Part shown: positions 25,545 to 34,610 of the stretch, in pieces
How the letters are laid out: each line of letters begins with the position of its first letter
How positions within the stretch are numbered: position 1 is the first letter of the stretch
NCBI GenBank assembly: GCA_021383565.1
Contig: CP079699.1
Location: forward strand, 1,488,001-1,552,000
Source: Levilactobacillus brevis
Lineage (GTDB): Bacteria; Bacillota; Bacilli; Lactobacillales; Lactobacillaceae
Length of the DNA: 64,000 bases
Reading direction: 5' to 3'
Made by a program: the position numbers and the translations under genes
The notes under the pieces: model-generated
What the model saw: the letters and a program-made list of their open reading frames with translations, nothing else
Told to the model about the DNA's origin: nothing
Databases searched by the model: none

Positions 25545-25806
25545 TAGCCGTGAGTGAGTCAAATTTGGTCTCAGCCGTGGGATTTTCCAAGTGGGTTGCT
25601 TGGAAAATGGCGTCTTTGAGACGCGGGTTGACGGCTCAAAGCGAGGGAAAAGACCGCCCTTTGGCTTTTCCCGGTCCTGCCCACAGCGATCCAGACCAAA
25701 TTTGGCGAACGGCAAGGCGGCCAGCACGCAACTAGCATATTATAATGGGTGCTATCCTTATCACACTATGGATTCTAGCTGTTTTATAGCCTTCAAACTT
25801 TAGTTC
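25545..25806 (+). repeat. Dispersed intergenic repeat, copy A (full length with tail)
   Basis: Begins TAGCCGTGAG. A closing stem pairs CAAATTTGGTCT (about 25560) with AGACCAAATTTG (about 25693) and GTGGG with CCCAC. Inside are three hairpins: ATTTTCCAAG/CTTGGAAAAT, CTTTGAG/CTCAAAG and GGGAAAAG/CTTTTCCC. The conserved GGCGAACGGCAAGGCGGCCAG region (about 25704-25724) and a further tail to about 25806 follow, shared with copies B and D. Confidence 0.85.
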
Positions 25807-25818
25807 TATAGACGAAAC

Positions 25819-25938
25819 GTGCGGAGCAAGGCAGATCCCTGCGCTTAACCCCATTAAGGCCAAAATCCAAACCCGGGATTTTAACCTTAATGACGTTAAT
25901 GCTCAGGATCTAAACGCCTTGCTCCGCACTCTTTTTTA
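25819..25938 (+). other. Long interrupted hairpin ending in a T run
   Basis: A 111-base inverted repeat, arms meeting near 25870: GTGCGGAGCAAGGC with GCCTTGCTCCGCAC, AGATCC with GGATCT, TTAAC with GTTAA, ATTAAGG with CCTTAAT, and AAAATCC with GGGATTTT, separated by small internal loops. A TCTTTTTT run follows on the plus strand and overlaps the end of the convergent lactonase gene. It could be a very large terminator, a structured RNA, or a mobile-element remnant. Confidence 0.75.
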
Positions 25939-26979
25939 TTTAACCGGCACCACGCAAACACCCTCTGGTACCATGAAGTCCTTTTGAACCATCGTTAATT
26001 TACCGCTGTCCGCGTCACGCTGATATAACGTTGCGTTGTCGGAGTTTTGGTTCACCACGATGACCAAGCTTTCGTCCGCGTTCCAGTTGAAGTCCCGTGG
26101 GAAGTCGCCTTCCGTGGAAATCCGTTGCACCGTGGTCAGCTTGCCTGCATCATCGGCCGCGAAGACCGTGATAGAGTTGTGCCCCCGGTTGGAAACGTAA
26201 ACGAAACGGCCGTCACTGCTCAACCGAATTGCCGCAGAACCGTTGTGCGCCGTCCAGTCATCTGGAATGGTGTGACTGATTTGCTTAACCGTTAATTTAC
26301 CGGCAGTGGCATCGTAGTCCAACGTGGCCACATTACTGCTTAATTCACCGACCAGATAAGCCACACTCTTCTTGGCATCGAACACGATGTGCCGTGGACC
26401 GTAACCGGCTGGCAGGTCGACGTGACTGACGGCGGTCAATTTACCAGCCGCCGATACATCATAAATGTAGACCTTGTCCGTCCCCAAGTCACAAACGACC
26501 AACCGGTTGTCCGGCGTCAAGTTAGCGAAATGTGGGTGGGCCCCATCGGCTTGTTCCGGTGCTGGTCCGACTGGATCGTCATCATGAATCTCATCGGTTT
26601 CCGTCAAGGTTCCATCGTCAGCGATAGCATAGACGTCGACCAGGCCCTTGTGGTAGTTGGCCGTGTAGATTAATTGCCGCGCCTCATCAACCGCAACGTA
26701 GGCCGGTGAAGAACCGTGTTCCAGCACCTGTTGAATGGCCCGTGGTTTTTCTTCAGAAACATCGTAGATAATCAACCCACCTTGGGTCTGGCCATCCGTT
26801 TCCTTCTTGTTGATGACGTACAGGCGCTTAGCAGCGGCCTTGGCAATATAAGTTGGGCTCCCAGCAGAAGCTAACCATTCACAATTCGTTAACTGTGGCA
26901 TCTTGGTATCCAGGCTCACCCGGTAAATGCCGCGACTGATTCGCTTGGTGTAAGTCCCAATATAAAAATCTTCCGTCAT
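25936..26979 (-). CDS. pgl: Lactonase family protein, 6-phosphogluconolactonase-like
   Basis: A 347-residue seven-bladed beta-propeller of the YbhE/Pgl type. Blade motifs recur, such as GSPTYIAKAAAKRLYVIN, SSPAYVAVDEARQLIYTANY, GAHPHFANLTPDNRLVVCDLG, GYGPRHIVFDAKKSVAYLV and RLSSDGRFVYVSNRGHNSI. The family hydrolyses 6-phosphogluconolactone to 6-phosphogluconate in the oxidative pentose phosphate pathway, which fits a heterofermentative or facultative lactobacillus. Start at ATG 26979, after AAAGGGG. The substrate is inferred from the family. Confidence 0.85.
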   Translation of the reverse strand: MTEDFYIGTYTKRISRGIYRVSLDTKMPQLTNCEWLASAGSPTYIAKAAAKRLYVINKKETDGQTQGGLIIYDVSEEKPRAIQQVLEHGSSPAYVAVDEARQLIYTANYHKGLVDVYAIADDGTLTETDEIHDDDPVGPAPEQADGAHPHFANLTPDNRLVVCDLGTDKVYIYDVSAAGKLTAVSHVDLPAGYGPRHIVFDAKKSVAYLVGELSSNVATLDYDATAGKLTVKQISHTIPDDWTAHNGSAAIRLSSDGRFVYVSNRGHNSITVFAADDAGKLTTVQRISTEGDFPRDFNWNADESLVIVVNQNSDNATLYQRDADSGKLTMVQKDFMVPEGVCVVPVK

Positions 26980-27119
26980 ATGTGCTACCCCTTTCAACTT
27001 ACCAATATCTAGTTTAAGTATAGCACAGCTCAGCCAACAACACCTGTGAAGTCACTGGTAACGGCACCGATTTATCTGTACAATAGGGATAAATCGTTTT
27101 AAGAAAGGAATCACCGTCC

Positions 27120-27575
27120 ATGTCAAGCTTTGAGGGTTACCACCCGTTACTCACACCGAAGTTTCGGTTCGACTGGCTTACCCGCTTTAAATTAAAAAAT
27201 GTTGCCGACCTCACTCACCGCGATCTCGCCGAAACTGCCGACTGGATCAACAATACCATGCGTTCTACCATGAAACGATCCACCCTCACTTGGGGGATCG
27301 AACGGCGGCAGACCCACAAGTTGGTGGGCTGGGGCGGCTTCTTGGAATTAGATCTGCCCGCCCATACGGGTCACGCCGGTCTAGCTGGCAAAACACTGCC
27401 CGCTAGCGAACAACAGGAAATCGTAGATCGTCTCGTCAGCTTCGGTCGCGATGAACTCCAACTGACCGAATTGAAATTAACACCGTCCGCGCGATTAGAC
27501 GAGGCGGTACTTGCGGCGGCAGGGTTTACTGCCGATGACACCGGTCACGACTGGACCTGGCGCTTACACAACTAA
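27120..27575 (+). CDS. GNAT-like acetyltransferase-fold protein
   Basis: A 151-residue soluble protein. The layout resembles RimJ/RimL-type GNAT enzymes: an N-terminal ligand-binding part (LLTPKFRFDWLTRF), a middle strand and helix (KLVGWGGFLELDL), then a helix and the closing LTELKLTPSARLDEAVLAAAGF, which matches the usual ...N..S...lek.GF pattern. The acetyl-CoA loop (R/QxxGxG/A) is not clearly present, so it may be degenerate. It has AAGGAATCACC upstream of the ATG and is followed by a terminator. Confidence 0.6.
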   Translation: MSSFEGYHPLLTPKFRFDWLTRFKLKNVADLTHRDLAETADWINNTMRSTMKRSTLTWGIERRQTHKLVGWGGFLELDLPAHTGHAGLAGKTLPASEQQEIVDRLVSFGRDELQLTELKLTPSARLDEAVLAAAGFTADDTGHDWTWRLHN

Positions 27576-27621
27576 TATCGCCATCTGGTAGCTACTCATG
27601 ATTACCATCTATCAATACACC

Positions 27622-27671
27622 AGCAAAAAGCCTTTGCATCGCCAAATATTGGCGGTACAAAGGCTTTTCTA
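27622..27671 (+). terminator. Terminator after the GNAT-like gene
   Basis: AAAAAGCCTTTG pairs with CAAAGGCTTTT and an inner CGCCAA with TTGGCG; T-rich on both sides, so possibly bidirectional. Confidence 0.85.
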
Positions 27672-27773
27672 CGTTCTCTTTGCTACAGGCTGACGACTGC
27701 TTGCTAACGGTCAGGCTTCCAGCCAACGGAAATCTCCCAACAATATTAGCCGCACTTAACATCAGCCATCCCC

Positions 27774-29366
27774 TTAATCCTCTTCCGTTACCCGTTGATT
27801 GAGCTCACGGGCAATGGCGAAAGATTCACTCCGATAAGCATCGTGGACCCCGAGATAGTAACAGGCCAGACTGCCCAGTGCGACCACCAGGAAGTCCAGC
27901 GGATAGGCCAACTGGCCGACCCCGCCGAACTGAGTACTCCCCGCATAAGACATCACGGTGAGCCAGATCATTTCGGCTAACAGCCAGCGGCTTCCCTTGA
28001 GACTTGCCCGTAAGGCCCGCCATCCCGCTGGTTGTCGAATTTCGTAATAAATGTAGCATAGCAGTCCCAGGGCAATGACCCCAAAGACCTCGACCGTGGT
28101 CGGCCACTTCGCCCAGTAGATAGCGAGGCTCGCCAGCACATAGGCCAGTGGTGCCCACACCCGGACGCCGTGAAGTCGGAACGGCCGACTGAAGTCACGG
28201 CCTTGGTGTCGCAGTGCCATCACCGTAACGGGACCCGTCAGGTAAGCGATTAATGTCGACGTGGAAATTACGTTGGACAAGGCACTCCAGTTTCGGAAAC
28301 CCGCGACCAAGAGAACCCCCAGCAACATGTCCACGACCATGGCGCGCCGTGGCGTTTGGTACTTCCGGTTGATTTCACCCAATCGCGTCGGAACGTGCTT
28401 GGTCCCGGTCATAGCGGCCAGCGTACGACTGGTCGTCGCCACGAATGAAACCCCGGTCCCAAATGGGGAGACGAAGGCGTCCAAATACAGTAACGTCGAC
28501 AACCAGCCCAGATTCAGCAGAATGGCGATATCGGCAAATGGCGACTGGAAGTTGACGCCCTGCCAGCCGTGAGCCAGCATGGTCGTTGGCACAGCCCCAA
28601 TGAAGGCCACCTGTAGCATCGTGTAAATTACGGTACTAATACCAAAGGCAATGACGATTCCCCAGAGAATGTTCCGTTCTGGGTGGTCAATTTCATTTCC
28701 CATATTAATCGTGGTCTGAAAAGCATTGTACGAGAAGATAATCCCCGCAGCCGTCGTCGCCGAGAAGATTGCCGCACTCCCGTTAGGCATGAAGCCCGCG
28801 GTGTGGGCAAAGTTGCCGGAATCAAACCCGGTCGCCAACAACACAATAATCGTCAGCGTGGGAATCACTAATTTAAAGACGGCAATAAAACTGGTAAATC
28901 GCGTCAACAACTTGACGGACCAGAAATTCAATAGCGTAAACGCCAAAATAAACAGAAAAACAATCAGTAATCCTTGATTGGTAATGTTTCCATCCTTCAG
29001 GAAACCCCTGGTCCAGTTTGCCCAGGCCCAGGGCCACGAACTCATGTATTGGACGGCGGCCACCGCTTCAATCGGAATGATCGTCAGTAACGATAGCCAG
29101 TTCGACCAACCAGCCACAAACCCTAGTAGTGGGCCGTGGGAGAAGGCCGCATACTGGCTCATCCCCCCGCTGGTCGGGAACATTGTCCCAAGTTCAATGT
29201 AATTTAATGCAATCAGGCCGATGACAACGGCCCCTAAAATCCAAGATAGGACAGCGGCCGGACCGGCGATCTGGGCAGCCATTCCTGCCCCAAACAACCA
29301 ACCTGAACCGATGATGGCACTCAGCGTTAGCATGACTAGTGAAAATAAACTCATCTTGCGCTTCAA
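27774..29366 (-). CDS. APC-superfamily amino acid permease
   Basis: A 530-residue membrane protein with 12-14 hydrophobic segments. The N-terminus SLVMLTLSAIIGSGWLFGAGMAAQIAGPAAVLSW contains the IIGSGWL substrate-binding loop of the amino acid-polyamine-cation family, and GNEIDHPERNI matches the conserved cytoplasmic loop after helix 6. The substrate is not predictable. The TTG start at 29366 is seven bases after GAGG. The gene is single and lies downstream of the tandem VIT genes on the same strand. Confidence 0.88.
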   Translation of the reverse strand: MKRKMSLFSLVMLTLSAIIGSGWLFGAGMAAQIAGPAAVLSWILGAVVIGLIALNYIELGTMFPTSGGMSQYAAFSHGPLLGFVAGWSNWLSLLTIIPIEAVAAVQYMSSWPWAWANWTRGFLKDGNITNQGLLIVFLFILAFTLLNFWSVKLLTRFTSFIAVFKLVIPTLTIIVLLATGFDSGNFAHTAGFMPNGSAAIFSATTAAGIIFSYNAFQTTINMGNEIDHPERNILWGIVIAFGISTVIYTMLQVAFIGAVPTTMLAHGWQGVNFQSPFADIAILLNLGWLSTLLYLDAFVSPFGTGVSFVATTSRTLAAMTGTKHVPTRLGEINRKYQTPRRAMVVDMLLGVLLVAGFRNWSALSNVISTSTLIAYLTGPVTVMALRHQGRDFSRPFRLHGVRVWAPLAYVLASLAIYWAKWPTTVEVFGVIALGLLCYIYYEIRQPAGWRALRASLKGSRWLLAEMIWLTVMSYAGSTQFGGVGQLAYPLDFLVVALGSLACYYLGVHDAYRSESFAIARELNQRVTEED

Positions 29367-29450
29367 CCAAATTCCTCACTTTCAAAAAAGATATTGGCCC
29401 ATTGTACACTAGGAATCTGGCAATGCGCTAAGAAAGCAGCGATATTTCAC

Positions 29451-30158
29451 TTAGAAGAGTTGACCGACGTAGTAGTGAATAAGCATGGTAATAATCCCGA
29501 CAATTACGTTACGGATAATCGCGGTGCGGACCAATCCGTGGCCTAATTTAGCACTCAGAAATCCCGTCAACGTAACCGACAGTAACACGGCGATAATGGT
29601 TGCCGGCCACTGCCAAGCCGTTGAGAAGAGACTCATGGCAATCAGTGGGAAGGCGCCCCCCAGCGATGCCGCAATCAGGGAAGAAAAAGCCGCGTTCCAG
29701 GGATTCATGTAGTGTCCCAGCTGAATGTCTTCCTTGACGTTAACCACCGTTGCCAAGGCATCCTTATGCATTAAATCTTGGGCAATCGCCAGAGAAGTCT
29801 CGGCAGAAACCCCCCGCTCCTCGTAAAACTTCTGAACGGCGGCCTCTTGGTCGGAGTAGTGACTCTTGAGTAACGCCGCTTCTTGGTCCACGGCTGCCCT
29901 TTCCGTATCCTTTTGCGTGCTGACGGAGGCGTACTCTCCCGACGCCATCGAGAAGGCGCAGGCCAACAGGTCCGACAGGCCGGCAATAAAAATCGTAAAT
30001 TGATTGTTGGTTGCGGCGGCGACACTGAACAATACCCCCACGACGGTTAGAATGCCATCGTTGGACCCTAACACACCGGCCCGCAACGTATTTAACTTTT
30101 CAGCCATCGTTTGTTGTTTCTTTTGCTTCTTAATCTGTACTTCTTCATTAGCTGCCAT
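29451..30158 (-). CDS. VIT-family divalent metal transporter, paralogue 1
   Basis: A 235-residue membrane protein of the VIT1/CCC1 family, which moves iron or manganese out of the cytosol. TLRAGVLGSNDGILTVVGVL is the first-helix signature, followed by SMASGEYASVSTQKD, an acidic cytoplasmic domain rich in Glu, and three or four more helices. It lies 15 bases downstream of a second VIT gene of similar length, so a two-gene operon is likely. Two adjacent paralogues may form a heteromer or differ in metal preference. Confidence 0.9.
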   Translation of the reverse strand: MAANEEVQIKKQKKQQTMAEKLNTLRAGVLGSNDGILTVVGVLFSVAAATNNQFTIFIAGLSDLLACAFSMASGEYASVSTQKDTERAAVDQEAALLKSHYSDQEAAVQKFYEERGVSAETSLAIAQDLMHKDALATVVNVKEDIQLGHYMNPWNAAFSSLIAASLGGAFPLIAMSLFSTAWQWPATIIAVLLSVTLTGFLSAKLGHGLVRTAIIRNVIVGIITMLIHYYVGQLF

Positions 30159-30173
30159 TGCTGTAGCCTCCCT

Positions 30174-30860
30174 CTAAGCGAATAGACTTCCGATGCCATA
30201 CGTCACCAACATCGTTAAAATTCCCGCAATCACGTTTCGTCTCGTCCCGTTGCGCCGGTTGGCATTACCCAGAACAGCTGCCACGTAACCGGTAATCGAC
30301 AAGGCAATAATGACGGCGATAAAGGTACCGAGAATTCGCCATTTCGCCGGCAATAAGGTAATGGACACTAGTGGCAGAATCGACCCGGTTGGAAATGAAA
30401 TCATCGACGCAATCGCAGCTGCATACGGATTCGTATACTCCCCGACGTTAAAATCAAACCGTTCACGGACGGTGGTCTTTAATGGATCTTCACTCATCAT
30501 TTCCTTGGCCGCCTGATCAGCCAACTCCGGTCGAATACCGCTGGCCAGATACTTATCGCGCACAAAGGCAAGCTCACCGTCGTAATCATCATCCAAGGCC
30601 ACGGTCTGCGTCTCGATCGCCTTGCGTTGGGCATCCTTCTCGGCGTTAACGGAGACATACTCCCCCATCGCCATGGAGACCGTCCCGGCGATCATGCCGG
30701 CAATCCCGGAAATAAAGATGGCAAAACTACTGGTGGCCGCACCAGCCACTCCAACAACGATCCCGGCGACGGAAAGAATCCCATCGTTGGCGCCCATAAC
30801 GCTAGCCCGCAAAACGTTGATTCGTTGGGCCAACGTGGCCTTTTTCTTCTCTTTTCTCAT
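30174..30860 (-). CDS. VIT-family divalent metal transporter, paralogue 2
   Basis: A 228-residue VIT1/CCC1-family protein beginning MRKEKKKATLAQRINVLRAS. It shares with paralogue 1 the VLRASVMGANDGILSVAGIV signature, SMAMGEYVSVNAEKDAQRKA, the cytoplasmic acidic region and the C-terminal RRNVIAGILTMLVTYGIGSL helix. First gene of the pair. A PerR-box-like sequence lies 216 bases upstream, shared with the divergent perR gene, so the exporters may respond to peroxide or metal; this is inference. Confidence 0.9.
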   Translation of the reverse strand: MRKEKKKATLAQRINVLRASVMGANDGILSVAGIVVGVAGAATSSFAIFISGIAGMIAGTVSMAMGEYVSVNAEKDAQRKAIETQTVALDDDYDGELAFVRDKYLASGIRPELADQAAKEMMSEDPLKTTVRERFDFNVGEYTNPYAAAIASMISFPTGSILPLVSITLLPAKWRILGTFIAVIIALSITGYVAAVLGNANRRNGTRRNVIAGILTMLVTYGIGSLFA

Positions 30861-31307
30861 ACTATCTACCCCCGATTATGTCCGTCTTCCATCTTAACAC
30901 TCTTACAAATAAAAGTTAGGTGACACAAACTAAATAATGATACGTTTCTAACTAGCCGGTCATTCGTCATGATTAACGGCTCCCCCGCCACCCATCACGG
31001 TGAAATTGTGGTATCCTTTTTAAATGCACATCATGGTTGGGCCAACCACTACTTTTGGCGGTCATTACCGCTAGATTAGAATCATTATTATCTGCTAACG
31101 AATCCATTGTACTCACATTGTCGTCAAAAGTAAACTCTAAAAAACGCGAATATTTAATTTAGCACGCGGTTTGGTCTCGCGAGGCAAGAAACTGGAAGTA
31201 TTGTCAAAATGTGGTTTAATAGAGGCAAACTAGATTGATTATAAATTATCTTGGTCGATAGTACGACCAATTGACTAAAACAAAAACAAACAAAAGGAGG
31301 GTTCACC
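30861..31307. other. Divergent regulatory region between VIT genes and perR
   Basis: 447 bases without a gene. Visible signals are a PerR-box-like sequence at 31076-31090, a possible promoter for perR (TTGATT about 31233, 16-base spacer, GATAGT), and on the minus strand TTGTGT, 17 bases, TAAGAG as a weak candidate for the VIT genes. Confidence 0.45.
31076..31090. promoter_or_regulatory. PerR-box-like site
   Basis: TTAGAATCATTATTA agrees with the Bacillus PerR/Fur-type consensus TTATAATNATTATAA at all but two defined positions. It lies between the VIT pair and the PerR-type gene, about 218 bases from each start. Confidence 0.5.
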
Positions 31308-31811
31308 TTGGCAAATCAGCAACAACTTTTAAAACAGGCCCTGCAGACCTTGAAGGATCACCACGTCCGGGTCACCCCGCAACGGCAAATTATTTTGACT
31401 TATTTGGTGACCCACCACAACCACCCTTCGGTCGACACCATCTTTAACGCGCTCGCCAGCCAGCTGCCCAATCTCAGCATGGCTACGGTCTACAATACAT
31501 TGAATCTCTTGGTGGATCTGGGCGTCGTCATTGAATTGCCGAATGATAACGGTGGCCTGCGCTATGACTTTTACGGCCGACCACACTACCACGTTATTTG
31601 TGAAAACTGTGGAAAAATCACGGATGTCTTCGCTCCCGACTTTCCAGAGATTGAGCGCCAACTCAACCAGGAAGCGGCGGATCAGACCGGCTACCTTATC
31701 ACCAGTAACCACGTTGAAGTCTATGGTCTCTGCCCCGAGTGTCAGCAGAAGCTCCACATCGATCCGAAGCGGCAAAATTGGACGGCGGATACCCAGAAAC
31801 CGCTGTCATAG
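31308..31811 (+). CDS. perR: Fur-family regulator, PerR-like
   Basis: A 167-residue metal-dependent repressor. Residues about 20-70 form the winged helix (RVTPQRQIILTYLVTHHNHPSVDTI, then SMATVYNTLNLLVDLGVV). The structural zinc site is CENCGK and CPEC. RYDFYGRPHYHVICENCGKI has Asp at the position that distinguishes PerR from Fur, plus the histidines of the regulatory metal site. PerR represses peroxide-stress and metal genes until oxidised. The TTG start follows AAAGGAGGG. Family call is firm, PerR rather than Fur is likely. Confidence 0.85.
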   Translation: MANQQQLLKQALQTLKDHHVRVTPQRQIILTYLVTHHNHPSVDTIFNALASQLPNLSMATVYNTLNLLVDLGVVIELPNDNGGLRYDFYGRPHYHVICENCGKITDVFAPDFPEIERQLNQEAADQTGYLITSNHVEVYGLCPECQQKLHIDPKRQNWTADTQKPLS

Positions 31812-31931
31812 CAATATTACAGCCACATTACAGGTGTCGTTAACTTTTAATGTATTTGCAAACACGCTAAACAAATCCCGTCAGTATCGTTATTAACCCC
31901 GTAATATTACGGGGAAACGCCGGTCTGACGG

Positions 31932-31960
31932 TTGTCGTGGTGGCCGATAATGTATATAGT
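31932..31960 (+). promoter_or_regulatory. Promoter of the amidase gene
   Basis: TTGTCG at 31932-31937, 17-base spacer, TATAGT at 31955-31960. Confidence 0.65.
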
Positions 31961-32035
31961 TGATAACGAAGAATATCGACTGAGCGGCCTGAAAAGGGTC
32001 GTGTACGAATAAAAAAGATTTGAGGGATGATCAGG

Positions 32036-33115
32036 GTGAAGATGCATAAAGTAGTATTGACCGCACTGGCCGCCTTAGGGGTTGTTGGCATTCTCGGTGT
32101 CACCAACACGACTACGGCTAACGCGAGTTCTAAAGTGAACAATTATATTAGTAGCAAAAATATCAAGCCAGCTAAAATTACCAAGTCCATTTGGAGTGGT
32201 TTTCCAAAGAATAAATACCGGCATGGTAAGGCTAAGCCTGAAGGGGTCGTCGTTCACGAAACGGCCAATCCATCTTCAACCATCTACAACGAAATTGCCT
32301 ATATGAAGCGTAACTACAACAACGCCTTCGTCCACAGTTTCGTTGACGGTTCGCGGATCATCAACATTGCCAATACCGACTACTTGGCTTGGGGGGTCGG
32401 CTTCCCTGGGAACGCCCGCTTCGTTCAATTCGAACAAGTGGAAGTTCACAGCAAGTCCGCTTTCGCCCACGAAATTGCCAACGCGGCTTGGTACACGGCC
32501 TACCTTTTAAACGAATACAACTTAAAGCCTAACGATGCCGCTTATGACGGTAAGGGGACGGTTTGGTCCCACGGGTCCGTTGCTTCTCACCTGGGCGGAT
32601 CATCACACACCGACCCAGTTGGCTACTACTCTACCACGGGTAAGAAGTACTTTGGTCAGAAATACACGATGGCGGCCTTCTACCAGATGGTTAAGAAGTA
32701 CTACAACGCCATGAATGTTAAGCACACCAAGTTGGTTAGCGCCACTTACAAGTCTGTCAACAAGGAAGCCAAGTTGAGCAGCAAGTACACTAAGTACTAC
32801 CTGTACAACCACGTTAAAGGTGCCAACAAGAACGCCAAGCGTCAAAGTTGGTCCAAGATTGCTCCTAAGGTTGGTAAGAGTTACGTCGTTGATATGACGG
32901 CCAAGAAGAGCAATGGGTCCATGTGGTACCGGATCAAGCCTTCTAAGAACACCACCAGCAAGACGCGTTACTGGGTCTACTCTGGTAACTTGACCAACAT
33001 CAAGGATATCGAAACGGCCACGGCAACCAGCACGAGTGTGAGTGCCGCTGCCACCTCATCATCCGCTTCATCTGCTAGTGACACCGCAACTTCAAGCGCT
33101 TCTAGCAGCAACTAA
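32036..33115 (+). CDS. Secreted N-acetylmuramoyl-L-alanine amidase with SH3-like domain
   Basis: A 359-residue exported cell-wall hydrolase. A signal peptide (VVLTALAALGVVGILGV, cleavage near ANA-SS) precedes an Amidase_2 domain: VVVHETANPSSTIYNEI supplies the first zinc histidine, NNAFVHSFVDG the second region, and SHLGGSSHTDPVGYY the last histidine. It cuts between MurNAc and L-Ala in peptidoglycan. Residues about 235-320 form a GW/SH3_8-like wall-binding domain, and the tail is Ser/Thr/Ala-rich. Start: GTG 32036, nine bases after GAGGG; ATG 32027 abuts that site. Confidence 0.9.
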   Translation: MKMHKVVLTALAALGVVGILGVTNTTTANASSKVNNYISSKNIKPAKITKSIWSGFPKNKYRHGKAKPEGVVVHETANPSSTIYNEIAYMKRNYNNAFVHSFVDGSRIINIANTDYLAWGVGFPGNARFVQFEQVEVHSKSAFAHEIANAAWYTAYLLNEYNLKPNDAAYDGKGTVWSHGSVASHLGGSSHTDPVGYYSTTGKKYFGQKYTMAAFYQMVKKYYNAMNVKHTKLVSATYKSVNKEAKLSSKYTKYYLYNHVKGANKNAKRQSWSKIAPKVGKSYVVDMTAKKSNGSMWYRIKPSKNTTSKTRYWVYSGNLTNIKDIETATATSTSVSAAATSSSASSASDTATSSASSSN

Positions 33116-33128
33116 ATTTGATTTAAAC

Positions 33129-33166
33129 CGAACACGACTGGATTGAATTTCCGGTCGTGTTTTTTT
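33129..33166 (+). terminator. Terminator after the amidase gene
   Basis: AACACGACTGG pairs with CCGGTCGTGTT, followed by seven T. Confidence 0.85.
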
Positions 33167-33238
33167 ACGGCTCTGTAGGCGAATCCGCCCCTGCGCGCTA
33201 TAATTAAAATTAACCAGCGGACGGGGAGGCTATTTACA

Positions 33239-34537
33239 ATGACTAATAAACGGGGATGGAAAATCGGCGCCATATTCATGGTTCTGGGACTCGCGGGTGG
33301 CCTGGGATGGTTCGTCAGTCAACACCAGCAGGCCCATGCGATAGCAGCAACCACCGTGTCGTCCAGTCTGATTCGGCGCCAAAAAGTCCAGTCCCGCACT
33401 CACCGCCAGCTACAGAATCTGCGCGCTAAGGTGGGGACCCTGCGGCGAATCGCGCCCAACGACCGGCACATCGCCTACCACCTCACCAAGCACACTCGAA
33501 TCTACGACGAACTGTTAGACCGGGAGCGACCGAGCCGGCTTAACAATGCCGCCTACGTTACCTATGATGATCACAACGAACGCTACAATTTTATGGCTAT
33601 TCGCACGTATTACGGCAGTAAGCAAACGCTGGTGGCCGTTCGTATTTACGACCTCTATAACACCTTCAAGCCGTGGCGTGCACCTAATTTTTATCAAGTC
33701 AGCACGAACGACTTCGACGACCCCGCCATCACGGGTTACGTGCGCCTGCAGGATCTGCACCGCATCAACCCGGTGCGCTCGCAGAAAACGCTCAATCACG
33801 TGCCCTACTACCTCAACCAGTTTGATGGTCGAAACGTCCCCAATAACTATAAGATGACGACCATGCGGGTCTGGAACGCCATCCCCGGCACTAAGCCTAA
33901 CGTGACCGGTGGCGATGTCAGTCACCTCATGTATCAACAGCTCTACGCCACCAAGGAAGCCACTAACAATCAGGGGCGGACTTACGTCTACCTTCACAAC
34001 ACCGCCGGTCCGGTCGGCTGGGTGCGGAAGAGCTTTCAGCTCACGCAGGGACGCTTCGTTCAACCAGCGAAGGCCCTCCTGCACGCCAAGGCCACGGATA
34101 CGGTGCGCTTACAGGTTCAGCCGGTCAAGACCCAACACGGCTACCACTACGCGCAACGGACGTACAATCTCTACCGGCATCACCACTGGATTCGTACGCT
34201 CACCATGAGCTATTTGCACTCCCCGACCGTCTTTGAGATTACGCACGACAAGGTGACGGCCGTTAAATTCTACGACCACCACAACCGCCTCATCCAGCAG
34301 GCGCACAATACTCACGGTCTCCACCACACGATTCAAACACACCCCAAGGCCCACACGTTGGATTGGGAAAATGATACCGCCCGCGTCGTAACCTTTAACC
34401 GCCAGCACCAATCTGGGCGCGACCTCTTCTCCATTCAAGATGGCGACCCAGACCCCGAAGACACCTATGGCACCATCACCGTTAATCGCCACGGGCAAGC
34501 CACCATGCGCAGTTCGGGCATGGCTTCGCTGGAATAA
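33239..34537 (+). CDS. Membrane-anchored surface protein with GW/SH3-like repeats
   Basis: A 432-residue protein with one N-terminal transmembrane or signal segment (IGAIFMVLGLAGGLGWFV, residues 9-26). The extracellular part has two or more segments of the GW/SH3_8 pattern seen in lactobacillar wall-binding proteins: ITGYVRLQDLHRINP near 162 and PVGWVRKSFQLTQG near 259, each preceded by a Tyr-rich strand. It is very rich in His, Tyr and Arg. A role in wall attachment is inferred from neighbours and repeats; no catalytic domain is visible. It has its own terminator and lies next to the amidase gene. Confidence 0.7.
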   Translation: MTNKRGWKIGAIFMVLGLAGGLGWFVSQHQQAHAIAATTVSSSLIRRQKVQSRTHRQLQNLRAKVGTLRRIAPNDRHIAYHLTKHTRIYDELLDRERPSRLNNAAYVTYDDHNERYNFMAIRTYYGSKQTLVAVRIYDLYNTFKPWRAPNFYQVSTNDFDDPAITGYVRLQDLHRINPVRSQKTLNHVPYYLNQFDGRNVPNNYKMTTMRVWNAIPGTKPNVTGGDVSHLMYQQLYATKEATNNQGRTYVYLHNTAGPVGWVRKSFQLTQGRFVQPAKALLHAKATDTVRLQVQPVKTQHGYHYAQRTYNLYRHHHWIRTLTMSYLHSPTVFEITHDKVTAVKFYDHHNRLIQQAHNTHGLHHTIQTHPKAHTLDWENDTARVVTFNRQHQSGRDLFSIQDGDPDPEDTYGTITVNRHGQATMRSSGMASLE

Positions 34538-34550
34538 TAATGCTAAAAAT

Positions 34551-34597
34551 AGCCTTTCCGCTTAACCACTCTGGGTTAACTGGAAAGGCTGCTTTGA
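34551..34597 (+). terminator. Terminator after the surface protein gene
   Basis: AGCCTTTCC pairs with GGAAAGGCT and an inner TTAACC with GGTTAA; a short T-rich stretch follows. Confidence 0.75.
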
Positions 34598-34610
34598 TTT
34601 AATAGCTGCA

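Noticed and set aside
25371..25727. 118-codon minus-strand frame
   Set aside because: Covers repeat copy A, no ribosome binding site, composition dictated by the hairpins.
33515..34084. 189-codon minus-strand frame
   Set aside because: Antisense to the surface protein gene, which has a signal segment, ribosome binding site and terminator.
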